Origin: Actinoplanes lutulentus
GTDB taxonomy: Bacteria; Actinomycetota; Actinomycetes; Mycobacteriales; Micromonosporaceae
NCBI RefSeq assembly: GCF_003259845.1
Contig: NZ_QLMJ01000012.1
Location: 124,001 to 188,000, forward strand
Length of the DNA: 64,000 bases
Reading direction: 5' to 3'
Every line of letters starts with the position of its first letter. The stretch's first letter is position 1. Shown here in pieces: positions 1 through 8,405 of the stretch. A model generated the notes under the pieces. The model ran no database searches. It saw only the letters and a program-made list of their open reading frames with translations, and had not been told where the DNA came from. The translations under genes and the position numbers were made by a program.

Positions 1-17
1 TTACAGGGGTGGCGGCA

Positions 18-1064
18 ATGGCAGGTCCGGACAAGGAAAAGGCGCTCGAACTCGCGCTGGCGCAGATCGACAAGCAGTTCGGCAAGGGCTCCGTGATGCG
101 GCTCGGGGAGCGGCCGGTCGTCCAGACCGCTGTCATCCCGACGGGCTCCATCGCTCTCGACGTGGCGCTCGGCGTCGGCGGCCTGCCGCGTGGCCGGGTC
201 GTCGAGGTCTACGGACCGGAGTCGAGCGGTAAGACCACGGTCGCCCTGCACGCCGTGGCGAACGCGCAGAGGGCGGGCGGCGTCGCGGCGTTCATCGACG
301 CGGAGCACGCCCTCGACCCGGATTACGCACGGGCTCTCGGCGTCGACACCGACGCTCTGCTCATCTCCCAGCCCGACACCGGTGAGCAGGCACTGGAAAT
401 CGTGGACATGCTGATCCGCTCCGGCGCGCTCGACGTCATCGTCATCGACTCGGTCGCCGCCCTCGTGCCGCGTGCCGAGATCGAGGGTGAGATGGGTGAC
501 AGCCACGTCGGTCTGCAGGCCCGGCTGATGAGCCAGGCGCTGCGGAAAATCACCGGTGTCCTGAGCAACACGGGCACCACCGCGATCTTCATCAACCAGC
601 TCCGCGAGAAGATCGGTGTCATGTTCGGCTCGCCCGAGACCACCACCGGTGGCCGCGCGCTGAAGTTCTACTCGTCCGTGCGCCTCGACGTGCGCCGCAT
701 CGAGAGCCTGAAAGACGGCACCGACGTCGTCGGCAACCGGACCCGGGTCAAGGTCGTGAAGAACAAGGTGGCCGCGCCGTTCAAGCAGGCCGAGTTCGAC
801 ATCATGTACGGCAAGGGCATCTCGCGGGAGGGCTCGCTCATCGACGTCGGCGTCGAGCAGAGCATCATCCGTAAGTCCGGCGCTTGGTACACGTACGACG
901 GCGACCAGCTCGGCCAGGGCAAGGAGAAGGCGCGGGAGTTCCTGAAGGAAAACCCGGACGTCGCCGCCGAGATCGAGAAGAAGATCCTGGAGAAGCTCGG
1001 CGTCGGCCAGGGCGCGGCTTCCGACGCCGCCGGTGGCCCGGAGCTGCCGCCGGTCGACTTCTGA
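18..1064 (+). CDS. recA: RecA recombinase
   Basis: RecA binds single-stranded DNA as an ATP-dependent filament, catalyses strand exchange and triggers LexA self-cleavage in the SOS response. The 348-residue product has the family length. The Walker A motif GPESSGKT lies at residues 66-73, followed by the conserved EHALDP and INQLREKIG stretches. I prefer the ATG at 18 because a GGGG purine run sits about 8 nt upstream; a GTG at 9 in the same frame would add three residues. The acidic C-terminal tail is present. Its promoter and any SOS box lie outside the window. recX follows 13 nt downstream. Confidence 0.98.
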   Translation: MAGPDKEKALELALAQIDKQFGKGSVMRLGERPVVQTAVIPTGSIALDVALGVGGLPRGRVVEVYGPESSGKTTVALHAVANAQRAGGVAAFIDAEHALDPDYARALGVDTDALLISQPDTGEQALEIVDMLIRSGALDVIVIDSVAALVPRAEIEGEMGDSHVGLQARLMSQALRKITGVLSNTGTTAIFINQLREKIGVMFGSPETTTGGRALKFYSSVRLDVRRIESLKDGTDVVGNRTRVKVVKNKVAAPFKQAEFDIMYGKGISREGSLIDVGVEQSIIRKSGAWYTYDGDQLGQGKEKAREFLKENPDVAAEIEKKILEKLGVGQGAASDAAGGPELPPVDF

Positions 1065-1077
1065 CGTGTGAGCGGTA

Positions 1078-1734
1078 ATGCCAGGACGACGTGGTGCGCG
1101 GGCCGGGCGCGGGTGGGATGCCATTCCGCCCCGGACCGCGACCGACACGCCCGAAACCGACACACCCGAAACACGGAAACCGGCTCGCTCCGCTGATCCG
1201 CGGAGCGAGTCGGAGATCGCCCGTGAGATCTGCCTCCGGCAGCTCGCCACCCGTCCCCGGACGCGTGCCGAGCTGTCGAAGGTGCTGGTCCGCAAGGGCA
1301 TCTCCGAAGAGGTGATCGCCGAGGTCCTCGATCGTTACGACGAGGTCGGCATCATCGACGACGCCGCCTTCGCGCGTGCCTGGGTCGCCAGCCGGCATCA
1401 CGGCCGGGGTCTGGCCCGCCGCGCGCTCGCCAACGAGCTGCGCCAGCACGGGGTGGGCGCCGAGGAGGCGAGCGAGGCCCTCGAGGCCGTCGACGACGAG
1501 TCCGAGGCCGAGACGGCGCGAGCGCTGGTGGACCGCAAGCTGCGGACCGCCACGGGTGCTCCGGACGCGGTGTTCCGCCGCCTCGTGTCGATGCTGGCTC
1601 GCAAGGGTTACCCGGCCGGCGTGGCGATCCGCGCGGTCAAGGACGCCTTGGCCGCCCGCGACGAGGAGGCCGCCGAGTTCGCCGACGCGATCGACCCGGA
1701 CGCCATGGCGAGCGACGCCGACCCGCTCTCCTAG
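1078..1734 (+). CDS. recX: RecX regulatory protein
   Basis: RecX caps and limits RecA filaments. The 218-residue protein carries the arginine-rich N-terminal extension usual in actinobacteria (about residues 1-45), then helical repeats with the family pattern: CLRQLATRPRTRAEL near residue 55, a DDAAFARAWVASR motif near residue 95, and a GLARRALANELRQHGV stretch. It lies 13 nt after recA and is presumably co-transcribed. About 1 kb of gene-free DNA follows. Confidence 0.95.
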   Translation: MPGRRGARAGRGWDAIPPRTATDTPETDTPETRKPARSADPRSESEIAREICLRQLATRPRTRAELSKVLVRKGISEEVIAEVLDRYDEVGIIDDAAFARAWVASRHHGRGLARRALANELRQHGVGAEEASEALEAVDDESEAETARALVDRKLRTATGAPDAVFRRLVSMLARKGYPAGVAIRAVKDALAARDEEAAEFADAIDPDAMASDADPLS

Positions 1735-2234
1735 ATCACCCTCAACCTCCGCTCCTGACCCTCTGTCTGGCGTGAGGGTGGGACGACGCTGGGTGTCACA
1801 GCTACTCTCGGTGGCGATGAGGGCCATAATGGGCGAGGCCTTGGTTGCGGGTTGATAACGCTACCGTTGCCGTCATCACACAGTACGTCGGAAATGTCCT
1901 GGCGTGATCGTGAGCTGGGCGTAAGCACGTCTGTGCCGTACGTCCTATCCGCTGCCGAATCATGAGTCCTTGACCGAAGCAGTGCTCGCGACCTAGCCTC
2001 GCGTTACACAAGGTTTGTTCGACCATCGCAAGCAACAGTCACAACATAGATCGCATTACATTACGGCATCACTTGAGCGCTTTACCCGTACTCACCGATG
2101 CGATCGCCAGCCGCGAGCCACGCGGCCGGCGAAGCGACATATCGGTAGTCGACCCCACAACTCCACACACTCTGATCCGAACGGCGGACTGCCGGCTCGG
2201 AGCGGGGAAGGCATCCGACCGGCGGTGACGGCCT

Positions 2235-2251
2235 GAGTGAATCGATCACTC
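2235..2251. repeat. short palindrome GAGTGA-N5-TCACTC
   Basis: Perfect 6-bp arms around atcga, in the gene-free interval upstream of rny. It could be a regulator site, but no partner is evident. Confidence 0.4.
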
Positions 2252-2293
2252 GGGGTGACGTCGAGCCGGGAGTGACGCCTTCGCGGTTCCAGG

Positions 2294-2402
2294 CCGACAA
2301 CGACGGCGAGAGACCGACAACGACGGCGAAAGACTGGCAGCGGCTGACAGGGCCGACTGTCGCACCGCCGATCGCAGAGGTCGCAACGATCGCCGATCGC
2401 AG
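2294..2402. repeat. tandem 20-bp repeat and spaced 12-bp repeat upstream of rny
   Basis: A 20-bp unit beginning CCGACAACGACGG occurs twice in tandem (2294-2313 and 2314-2333) with one mismatch. Just downstream the 12-mer CGCCGATCGCAG occurs at 2366-2377 and 2391-2402, each followed closely by AGGTCG. Neither lies in a credible coding frame. Confidence 0.6.
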
Positions 2403-2785
2403 CAGGTCGGAGGGGAGCGCCAGCGCCTCGGAACGCTGACGTCACCCACAAGACGTGAACTCCGGAGACCCGACGAGGGCCCACCGGCGCCGAAGCACAC
2501 CCGCCGAGCCACTCGCTGGGGCGCACGCACCTGAGAAGGCGCGAGTACCCGCGAGTCCGGCACCCGTGAAGGCCTGATGGCCCGCACGGGTGTGTGACGC
2601 ACCTGCGACAGGTGCGGATGCGGAGATGGAAGGCCAGGGTCGGCCTGCGGCAAAGCGTGAAGAAGCCCGGAACCCGGTGAGACCCGGAACCCCGGTGCCG
2701 TCCGTGATCACTGCCTTGGTCGGGCATCCGCAGGATGGCCCGCGCGCGTGCACACCGCGCCGGCGGCGAAGGGAGACGCGGCGAG

Positions 2786-4510
2786 ATGAAGCCCCTGGAC
2801 TGGGTGCTCGTGATTGCTGTCATCGTGCTCGCCGTGTCGGTGATAGCCGGGCTGGTCCTCGGGGCGCGCGCGCTGCGCCAGATGCAGACCGAGCGTCACG
2901 ACGCCCACGAGCGTCAGGAACTGGAGGTCGGCGAGGCGCAGGCGAAGGTCGCTGACGCCAACGCCAAGGCCGCGACCGTACGCGCGGAGACCGCCGCCGC
3001 GAAAGCGGAGGCCGGCGCCGCCCGGGCTGAGGCCCGCCGAGTTCTGGAAGCCGCGCACAGCGAGGCCGACACGATCCTGGAACACGCCCACCGCCAGGCC
3101 GAGTCCGACGCCGAGCAGGTCCGCACGGCCGCACGCCGCTCGGGGGAGCGGGAGATCGCGCTGCTCAACGCCACGGCGAAGGAACATGCCGCCGAGGTCG
3201 AGCGCCGGGCCGCCCGGATCGACGAGCGGGAGCGGCTGCACGCCGAGGAGCTGGAGCGGCTCGTCGAGCGCGAGCGCCGGCTCGGCGGCGTGGAGTCGGA
3301 ACTGGCGAAACGGGAGGCCGCGCTCGGCAAGCGCGAGGCGGAGATCGCCAAGGTCGAGGAGACCAAGCGCCGCGAGCTGGAGCGGATCGCCGCGCTGACC
3401 GCGGACACGGCACGGACCGAGCTGATCGAGTCGATCGAGGGGCAGGCGAAGCGCGAGGCCGCGATCCTGATCCGCGACATCGAGACCGAGGCGAAGAACA
3501 CCGCCGACACCCGGGCCCGGCACATCGTGGTCGACGCGATCCAGCGGATCGCCAGCGAGCAGACCGCGGAGAGCGTGGTCAGCGTGCTGCACCTGCCGAG
3601 CGACGAGATGAAGGGCCGGATCATCGGCCGCGAGGGCCGCAACATCCGGGCGTTCGAGTCGACCACCGGCGTGAACCTGATCATCGACGACACCCCGGAA
3701 GCGGTGCTGCTCTCCTGCTTCGACCCGGTACGCCGGGAGGTGGGCCGCCTCACGCTGGAGAAACTGGTGCTGGACGGCCGGATCCACCCGCACCGGATCG
3801 AGGAGGTCTTCGACAGCGCCAAGAACGAGGTGGAGATCCTCTGCGACCGGGCCGCCGAGGAGGCGCTGGTCGACGTCGGCATCACGAACATCCACCCGGA
3901 ACTGGTGAAACTGCTGGGCCGGCTGCGGTACCGCACCAGTTACGGCCAGAACGTGCTGAAGCACCTGGTGGAGACCGCGCACATCGCCGGGATAATGGCC
4001 GCTGAGCTGGGCCTGGACGTCCCTACGATGAAGCGGTCCGCGTTCCTGCACGACATCGGCAAGGCGCTCACCCACGAGGTGGAGGGCAGCCACGCGCTGA
4101 TCGGCGCCGACCTGGCCCGCAAGTACGGCGAGCACGAGGACGTTGTGCACGCCATCGAAGCGCATCACAACGAGGTCCCGCCGCAGACGATCGAGGCCGT
4201 GCTCACCCAGGCCGCCGACGCGTGTTCCGGCGGACGCCCGGGCGCCCGGCGGGAGAGCCTGGAGGCGTACGTGAAACGCCTGGAGCGGATCGAGGAGATC
4301 GCCGGCGGCAAGGTCGGGGTGGAGAAGGTCTTCGCCATGCAGGCCGGCCGGGAGATCCGGGTGATGGTGCGGCCGGACGACATCGACGACATCGGGGCGG
4401 CGGTGCTGGCCCGCGACGTGGCGAAGCAGATCGAGGAGGAGCTGACCTATCCGGGCCAGATCCGCGTCACGGTCGTGCGAGAGTCCCGTGTGACGGAGCT
4501 GGCCCGGTAA
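2786..4510 (+). CDS. rny: Ribonuclease Y
   Basis: Membrane-anchored endoribonuclease that starts mRNA decay. The 574-residue protein has an N-terminal membrane segment (about 6-26), a long charged Ala/Glu/Arg-rich coiled coil (about 27-210), a KH RNA-binding domain with the GRIIGREGRNIRAFE signature near residue 277, and an HD phosphohydrolase domain with His422-Asp423 in the LHDIGKA motif. The ATG at 2786 is chosen because GAAGGGAG lies about 10 nt upstream and the membrane anchor begins at once; an in-frame upstream GTG at 2735 would add 17 unsupported residues. The gluABCD genes converge on its 3' end. Confidence 0.94.
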   Translation: MKPLDWVLVIAVIVLAVSVIAGLVLGARALRQMQTERHDAHERQELEVGEAQAKVADANAKAATVRAETAAAKAEAGAARAEARRVLEAAHSEADTILEHAHRQAESDAEQVRTAARRSGEREIALLNATAKEHAAEVERRAARIDERERLHAEELERLVERERRLGGVESELAKREAALGKREAEIAKVEETKRRELERIAALTADTARTELIESIEGQAKREAAILIRDIETEAKNTADTRARHIVVDAIQRIASEQTAESVVSVLHLPSDEMKGRIIGREGRNIRAFESTTGVNLIIDDTPEAVLLSCFDPVRREVGRLTLEKLVLDGRIHPHRIEEVFDSAKNEVEILCDRAAEEALVDVGITNIHPELVKLLGRLRYRTSYGQNVLKHLVETAHIAGIMAAELGLDVPTMKRSAFLHDIGKALTHEVEGSHALIGADLARKYGEHEDVVHAIEAHHNEVPPQTIEAVLTQAADACSGGRPGARRESLEAYVKRLERIEEIAGGKVGVEKVFAMQAGREIRVMVRPDDIDDIGAAVLARDVAKQIEEELTYPGQIRVTVVRESRVTELAR

Positions 4511-4553
4511 GCCACAAGATCAGCCTGATAAGCCTGATAAGCCACAAGATCAG
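4511..4553. repeat. nested direct repeats between rny and gluD
   Basis: GCCACAAGATCAG occurs at 4511-4523 and 4541-4553, flanking two tandem copies of AGCCTGATA (4522-4530 and 4531-4539). The block fills the 39-bp gap between the convergent stops and just enters the gluD stop. No good hairpin terminator is formed. Confidence 0.7.
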
Positions 4554-5407
4554 ACAGCGTCGCCGGCCTCGACGAGAGCGGCCGTCCGCGGCGCCTTACC
4601 CACCCGCCGGGTCCGTCGCTCCAGCCACCCGGCCAGGGCGGTCAGCGACGAGTTCACCAGGATGAAGATGATCGCGACCACGATCGCGGCCTGAACCACG
4701 TTGCCGAAGTTCGCCGCGACGTTGTTGACGCCCATCTGCAGCAACTCGCTGTACGAGATGATGTATCCGAGCGCCGTGTCCTTCACCAGCACCACCATCT
4801 GGCTGACGATCACCGGCAGCATCGAGCGGGCGGCCTGCGGGACGAGGATCTCCCGCATCACCTGGCTCTTGCGCATGCCGATCGCGTACGCCGCCTCGCT
4901 CTGCCCGCGCGGCACCGCGTAGATGCCGGCCCGGAAGGCCTCGGCCAGCACCGACCCGTTGTACAGGGTCAGGCCGAGCACGACCGCCCAGAAGATCGAC
5001 ATGGGCTGCTCGGTGATGAACGGAACACCGAAGAAGATGAAGAACATCAAGAGCAGCAGGGGTACGGCGCGGAAGAACTCCACGACCGCCCCGGCCGGCA
5101 GCCGGACCCACCAGTGGTCGGAGAGCCGTCCGACAGCGAAGACGATGCCGAAGGTCAGCGCGAGGACCATCGCGACCGCCGCCGCGCCGAGCGTGTGGCC
5201 CAGGCCCGGCAGGATGTAGTCGGTCCAGGTGCTGGCCGCGGTGAACGGCTTCCAGAGGGGTCCCGCCCACTGGCCCTTCTCGTCGAACCTCGCGTAGATC
5301 CAGTACGCCAGCCCCAGCAGGGCGACACCGAAGACCACGGTCAGAACCACATTGCGGATCTTGGCGCGGGGCCCCGGGTGGTCGTACAGCACAGCATCCG
5401 TGCTCAT
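4550..5407 (-). CDS. gluD: Glutamate-type ABC importer, permease GluD
   Basis: Second inner-membrane permease subunit of a polar amino acid (glutamate) ABC importer. The 285-residue protein has an N-terminal segment crossing the membrane near residues 20-40 and the permease core with the EAFRAGI...GQ.EAA.A.GM ATPase-docking (EAA) motif. The ATG start overlaps the gluC stop by 4 nt, the usual coupling in this operon. Order gluA-gluB-gluC-gluD on the minus strand matches Corynebacterium and Streptomyces. The substrate is inferred from family and order. Confidence 0.9.
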   Translation of the reverse strand: MSTDAVLYDHPGPRAKIRNVVLTVVFGVALLGLAYWIYARFDEKGQWAGPLWKPFTAASTWTDYILPGLGHTLGAAAVAMVLALTFGIVFAVGRLSDHWWVRLPAGAVVEFFRAVPLLLLMFFIFFGVPFITEQPMSIFWAVVLGLTLYNGSVLAEAFRAGIYAVPRGQSEAAYAIGMRKSQVMREILVPQAARSMLPVIVSQMVVLVKDTALGYIISYSELLQMGVNNVAANFGNVVQAAIVVAIIFILVNSSLTALAGWLERRTRRVGKAPRTAALVEAGDAV

Positions 5408-6078
5408 CGCTTCACCGCCAAGCGGTTGGCGAGCCAGCCGAAGCCGTACCCGGCCGGGATCAGGACCACCGCGAACGTGCCGGCGAAGACCAGGAAGATC
5501 GGGATGACGGCGTCGCCGTTCGCGTTGATGAGTTCCTTCATGGCGTTGGACGACTCCATGAGCCCGATCGTGCCGACGATTGTCGCGTTCTTGGACAACG
5601 CGATGAAGATGCTGCCCAGCGGCGCGATCACCGCCCGGCCGGCCTGCGGCAGGACGATCATCGTGAGGGTCTGCCGGAAGGACATGCCGATCGCCCGGGC
5701 CGCCTCGGCCTGCCCGGCCGGCACCGTGTTGATGCCGGAGCGGATCGCCTCGCACACGAACGCGGCGGTGTAGACCGAGAGCCCGATGACACCGAGCCAG
5801 TAGTTGTTCAGGTCGATCTCGTCCGACACCGAGAAGCCGAGCGTCGAGAAGAGGCCGAAGTAGCAGAAGAAGATGATCAACGTGAGCGGCGTGTTCCGGA
5901 AGACGTTCACCCAGGCCGCGCCGAAGCCACGCAGCACTGGGACCGGCGAGACCCGCATCGCGGACAGCAGTACGCCGAGCACGAGAGCGCCCACCGTGGA
6001 AGCCGCCGTGAGCTTGAGGATCCAGAGGAAACCCGTCACGTACACGTCGACGTTGTAGGGGTCGGAGAAGACGTCCAT
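5404..6078 (-). CDS. gluC: Glutamate-type ABC importer, permease GluC
   Basis: First permease subunit, 224 residues from the ATG at 6078. It has hydrophobic membrane helices and an EAA-loop motif (EAIRSGINTVPAGQAEAARA, about residues 125-145). The ATG is preferred to a GTG two codons upstream because AAAGGTG is at correct distance only for the ATG. It follows gluB by about 60 nt and overlaps gluD by 4 nt. Confidence 0.9.
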   Translation of the reverse strand: MDVFSDPYNVDVYVTGFLWILKLTAASTVGALVLGVLLSAMRVSPVPVLRGFGAAWVNVFRNTPLTLIIFFCYFGLFSTLGFSVSDEIDLNNYWLGVIGLSVYTAAFVCEAIRSGINTVPAGQAEAARAIGMSFRQTLTMIVLPQAGRAVIAPLGSIFIALSKNATIVGTIGLMESSNAMKELINANGDAVIPIFLVFAGTFAVVLIPAGYGFGWLANRLAVKR

Positions 6079-6141
6079 CGTCACCTTTCGGCAACAGGTG
6101 AGCGGAGCCGGGTCGCCCCGGCTCCGCTCAGGTCAGACAGG

Positions 6142-7002
6142 TCAGGCGCAGTTGGTGAGCTTGGTGGTGTCCAGCTCCGGCGCCGCGGTGCCGCTCTTGC
6201 CGAGCGAGTCGTCCCAGGCCTTCTTGTACGAGCCGTCGGAGGCAGCGGCGGTGAGGATCTCGTTGATCTTCTTGCAGCCCTCGCTGTCGTCCTTCTTCAG
6301 GCCGATGCCGTACGGCTCCTCGCTGAACGGCTTGCCGACAACCTTGAACTTGCCGGCGTACTGCTCCTGCGAGGCGTACCCGGCGAGGATGATGTCGTCC
6401 GTGGTGACCGCGTCCACCTGGCCGCCGGCCAGCGCCGTCACGCACTTGGAGTACGAGTCGAACTGCTGGAGCTGAGCGTCCTTGTAATCGGTCTGGATCC
6501 GCTTGGCCGGGGTCGAGCCGCTGACCGAGCAGACCTTCTTGCCCGCGAGGGACTCCGGTCCGGTGATCGTCGAGTCGACCGGGACGAGCAGGTCCTGTCC
6601 GGCGATGTAGTAAGGACCGCCGAAGCTGACGACCTTCTTACGCTCGTCGTTGATCGTGTACGTGGCGACCACGAGGTCGACCTGGCCCTGCTGGATGTAC
6701 GGCTCACGGTTCGCGGAGACGGTGGTCTTCCACTCGATACCGCTCTCCTCGACGCCGAGACCCTTGGCAATGATCTTGCCGATCTCGATGTCGAAGCCGG
6801 TGTAGGTGCTGCCGGTCTGCAGACCGAGGCCGGGCTGGTCGGCCTTGACACCGATCACCAGCTTCTTGTCGCTGGAGGCCTTGCCGACAATGCCGGAGGC
6901 GCCGCCGGAGCTGCCGCTCTCGTCGTCTCCGCCGCCGCATGCGGCCACAGCCAGCGCCATGGTCAGGGCGCCGAAGGTAGCTGCCAGTCGGGTGATGCGC
7001 AT
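6142..7002 (-). CDS. gluB: Glutamate-type ABC importer, binding lipoprotein GluB
   Basis: Extracytoplasmic solute-binding protein of the importer, 286 residues. The signal peptide ends in lipobox LAVAAC with the lipidated Cys22, followed by a GGGDDESGSS linker. The mature part has family 3 binding-protein features (GFDIEIGKIIAKGLG and a VDLVVATYTIN stretch). The ATG at 7002 has GAGGAG about 9 nt upstream; an in-frame start 11 codons upstream would spoil the signal peptide. It sits between the ATPase gluA and the permeases. Confidence 0.93.
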   Translation of the reverse strand: MRITRLAATFGALTMALAVAACGGGDDESGSSGGASGIVGKASSDKKLVIGVKADQPGLGLQTGSTYTGFDIEIGKIIAKGLGVEESGIEWKTTVSANREPYIQQGQVDLVVATYTINDERKKVVSFGGPYYIAGQDLLVPVDSTITGPESLAGKKVCSVSGSTPAKRIQTDYKDAQLQQFDSYSKCVTALAGGQVDAVTTDDIILAGYASQEQYAGKFKVVGKPFSEEPYGIGLKKDDSEGCKKINEILTAAASDGSYKKAWDDSLGKSGTAAPELDTTKLTNCA

Positions 7003-7031
7003 GTTTACGCTCCTCGAAACAGGGGTTCTGG

Positions 7032-7775
7032 TCAATGCGTCAGGATCTTGGAGAGGAAATCGCGCGCGCGTTCACTCTTCGGATTGGCGAAGAACTCTTC
7101 CGGCGGCGCCTGCTCGACCAGCTGGCCGTCGGCCATGAAGACCACACGGTTCGCCGCGTGCCGGGCGAAGCCCATCTCGTGGGTAACCACGACCATGGTC
7201 ATGCCCTCACGGGCGAGCGAGGTCATCACGTCCAGGACCTCGCCGACCATCTCGGGGTCGAGCGCGCTGGTCGGCTCGTCGAAAAGCAGGGCCTTGGGCT
7301 GCATGGCGAGCGCACGCGCGATAGCGACACGCTGCTGCTGGCCGCCGGAGAGCTGGGCCGGGTATTTCTCGGCCTGGTTGGCGATGCCGACCCGCTCGAG
7401 CAGGCCCATGGCCCGATCACGGACCACCGCCTGCTTCTCCTTGCGCACCTTGATCGGACCCAGCATCACGTTCTGCAGGATCGTCTTGTGCGCGAAGAGG
7501 TTGAAGGACTGGAAGACCATGCCGACCTCGCTGCGCAGCTTGGCGAGCGCCCGGCCCTCCGCGGCGAGAGGCTGTCCGTCGAAAGTGATCGTGCCGGAGT
7601 TGATCGGCTCCAGCCGGTTGATGGCGCGGCACAGGGTGGACTTACCGGAACCGGACGGTCCGATCACGACCACGACCTCGCCGCGCGCGACAGACAGAGA
7701 CACGTCCTGCAGCACGTGCAAGGGTCCGAACCACTTGTTTACGCTCTCCAGCACGATGAGTGCTTCGTCTGTCAC
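7032..7775 (-). CDS. gluA: Glutamate-type ABC importer, ATPase GluA
   Basis: Cytoplasmic ATPase that drives the importer. It shows Walker A GPSGSGKST, the Q-loop, signature LSGGQQQR, Walker B ALLFDEPT and the switch histidine in VVTHEMGFA. The start is uncertain: the GTG at 7775 (VTDEALIVLE...) matches the usual N-terminus, but its AGGGG lies immediately next to it. An in-frame GTG at 7817 would add 14 residues. The 5' region has no gene for 87 bp up to the divergent gene at 7905. First gene of the gluABCD operon. Confidence 0.92.
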   Translation of the reverse strand: MTDEALIVLESVNKWFGPLHVLQDVSLSVARGEVVVVIGPSGSGKSTLCRAINRLEPINSGTITFDGQPLAAEGRALAKLRSEVGMVFQSFNLFAHKTILQNVMLGPIKVRKEKQAVVRDRAMGLLERVGIANQAEKYPAQLSGGQQQRVAIARALAMQPKALLFDEPTSALDPEMVGEVLDVMTSLAREGMTMVVVTHEMGFARHAANRVVFMADGQLVEQAPPEEFFANPKSERARDFLSKILTH

Positions 7776-7904
7776 CCCTGGTCCATCCACTCGTAGTCGG
7801 TTCACTCGAATGGACACACCCTAGGGGGCCGTCCGTATCGGATCGTGTCGAGAATGGTCACGGAGCGGTAACACAGCCCACGCCGGGCGTTAGGGGTGTA
7901 GAGC

Positions 7905-8384
7905 ATGGTGGACATGGCGGACGGCCTCTGGAACTGGTGTGTCGCCCAGGAAGTCGACGCTGACCGCGTGGAAGGCGCCTTGGCCGGTGCCCTGGAGCGG
8001 CGTGTCGGCGAGATCGAGAACGCCCTGCCCGGCGCGTTGATGACAGACGTCTACCGCGTCGGTGGTGACTTTCCGACACTCGTCGATGTCTACCTGGCGC
8101 CCTCGGACGTGGCCGAGGAAACCATCGCGAGCGCCGTCGCGGTCCGGCTGGGTGCCGCCGTCCTGCTCCCCGACGACACGCTCAACCCGTCACGGTACGT
8201 ACTCGCCGAGCCGGACGGGACGCTCCGGGCCGTGCACGTGGCCGAGGTGGAGACCGACGACGGCCCGGAGAGGCGGCATGTCCGCCCCTGCACCGGCTCC
8301 GACCCGGCGTGCGCCTCGCCGGGCGGATGTGACCGTTCGCGCTTCAAGCCCGACCCGACGCGGGAACGGCCGACGCCGGTGTAA
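7905..8384 (+). CDS. conserved actinobacterial protein of unknown function
   Basis: A 159-residue soluble protein located directly before miaB, 21 nt away and likely co-transcribed. The first 100 residues look folded and acidic. The C-terminal 35 residues are Cys-containing and charged (RPCTGSDPACASPGGC...), possibly a small metal site. An ATG at 7914 in the same frame is an alternative start; 7905 has GGGGTG about 8 nt upstream. I do not recognise a domain. Confidence 0.75.
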   Translation: MVDMADGLWNWCVAQEVDADRVEGALAGALERRVGEIENALPGALMTDVYRVGGDFPTLVDVYLAPSDVAEETIASAVAVRLGAAVLLPDDTLNPSRYVLAEPDGTLRAVHVAEVETDDGPERRHVRPCTGSDPACASPGGCDRSRFKPDPTRERPTPV

Positions 8385-8405
8385 CGGGTAGCCTGGTCAA
8401 TTGCC

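Larger units (their letters stand above)
1735..2785. other. gene-free interval between recX and rny with short repeats
   Basis: About 1.05 kb without a convincing gene: open frames on both strands here lack ribosome sites, family resemblance and normal codon position bias. Roughly 1840-2100 is visibly lower in GC than its surroundings. The right half holds several small repeats (see separate entries) and the inverted repeat CGCACCTG-cga-CAGGTGCG at 2598-2616. I cannot assign a function. An untranslated RNA or a decayed gene are both possible. Confidence 0.6.

Noticed and set aside
2092..2823. Minus-strand frame of over 240 codons in the recX-rny gap
   Set aside because: Composition and codon position bias are unlike real genes here, it runs into rny, and no ribosome site is present.
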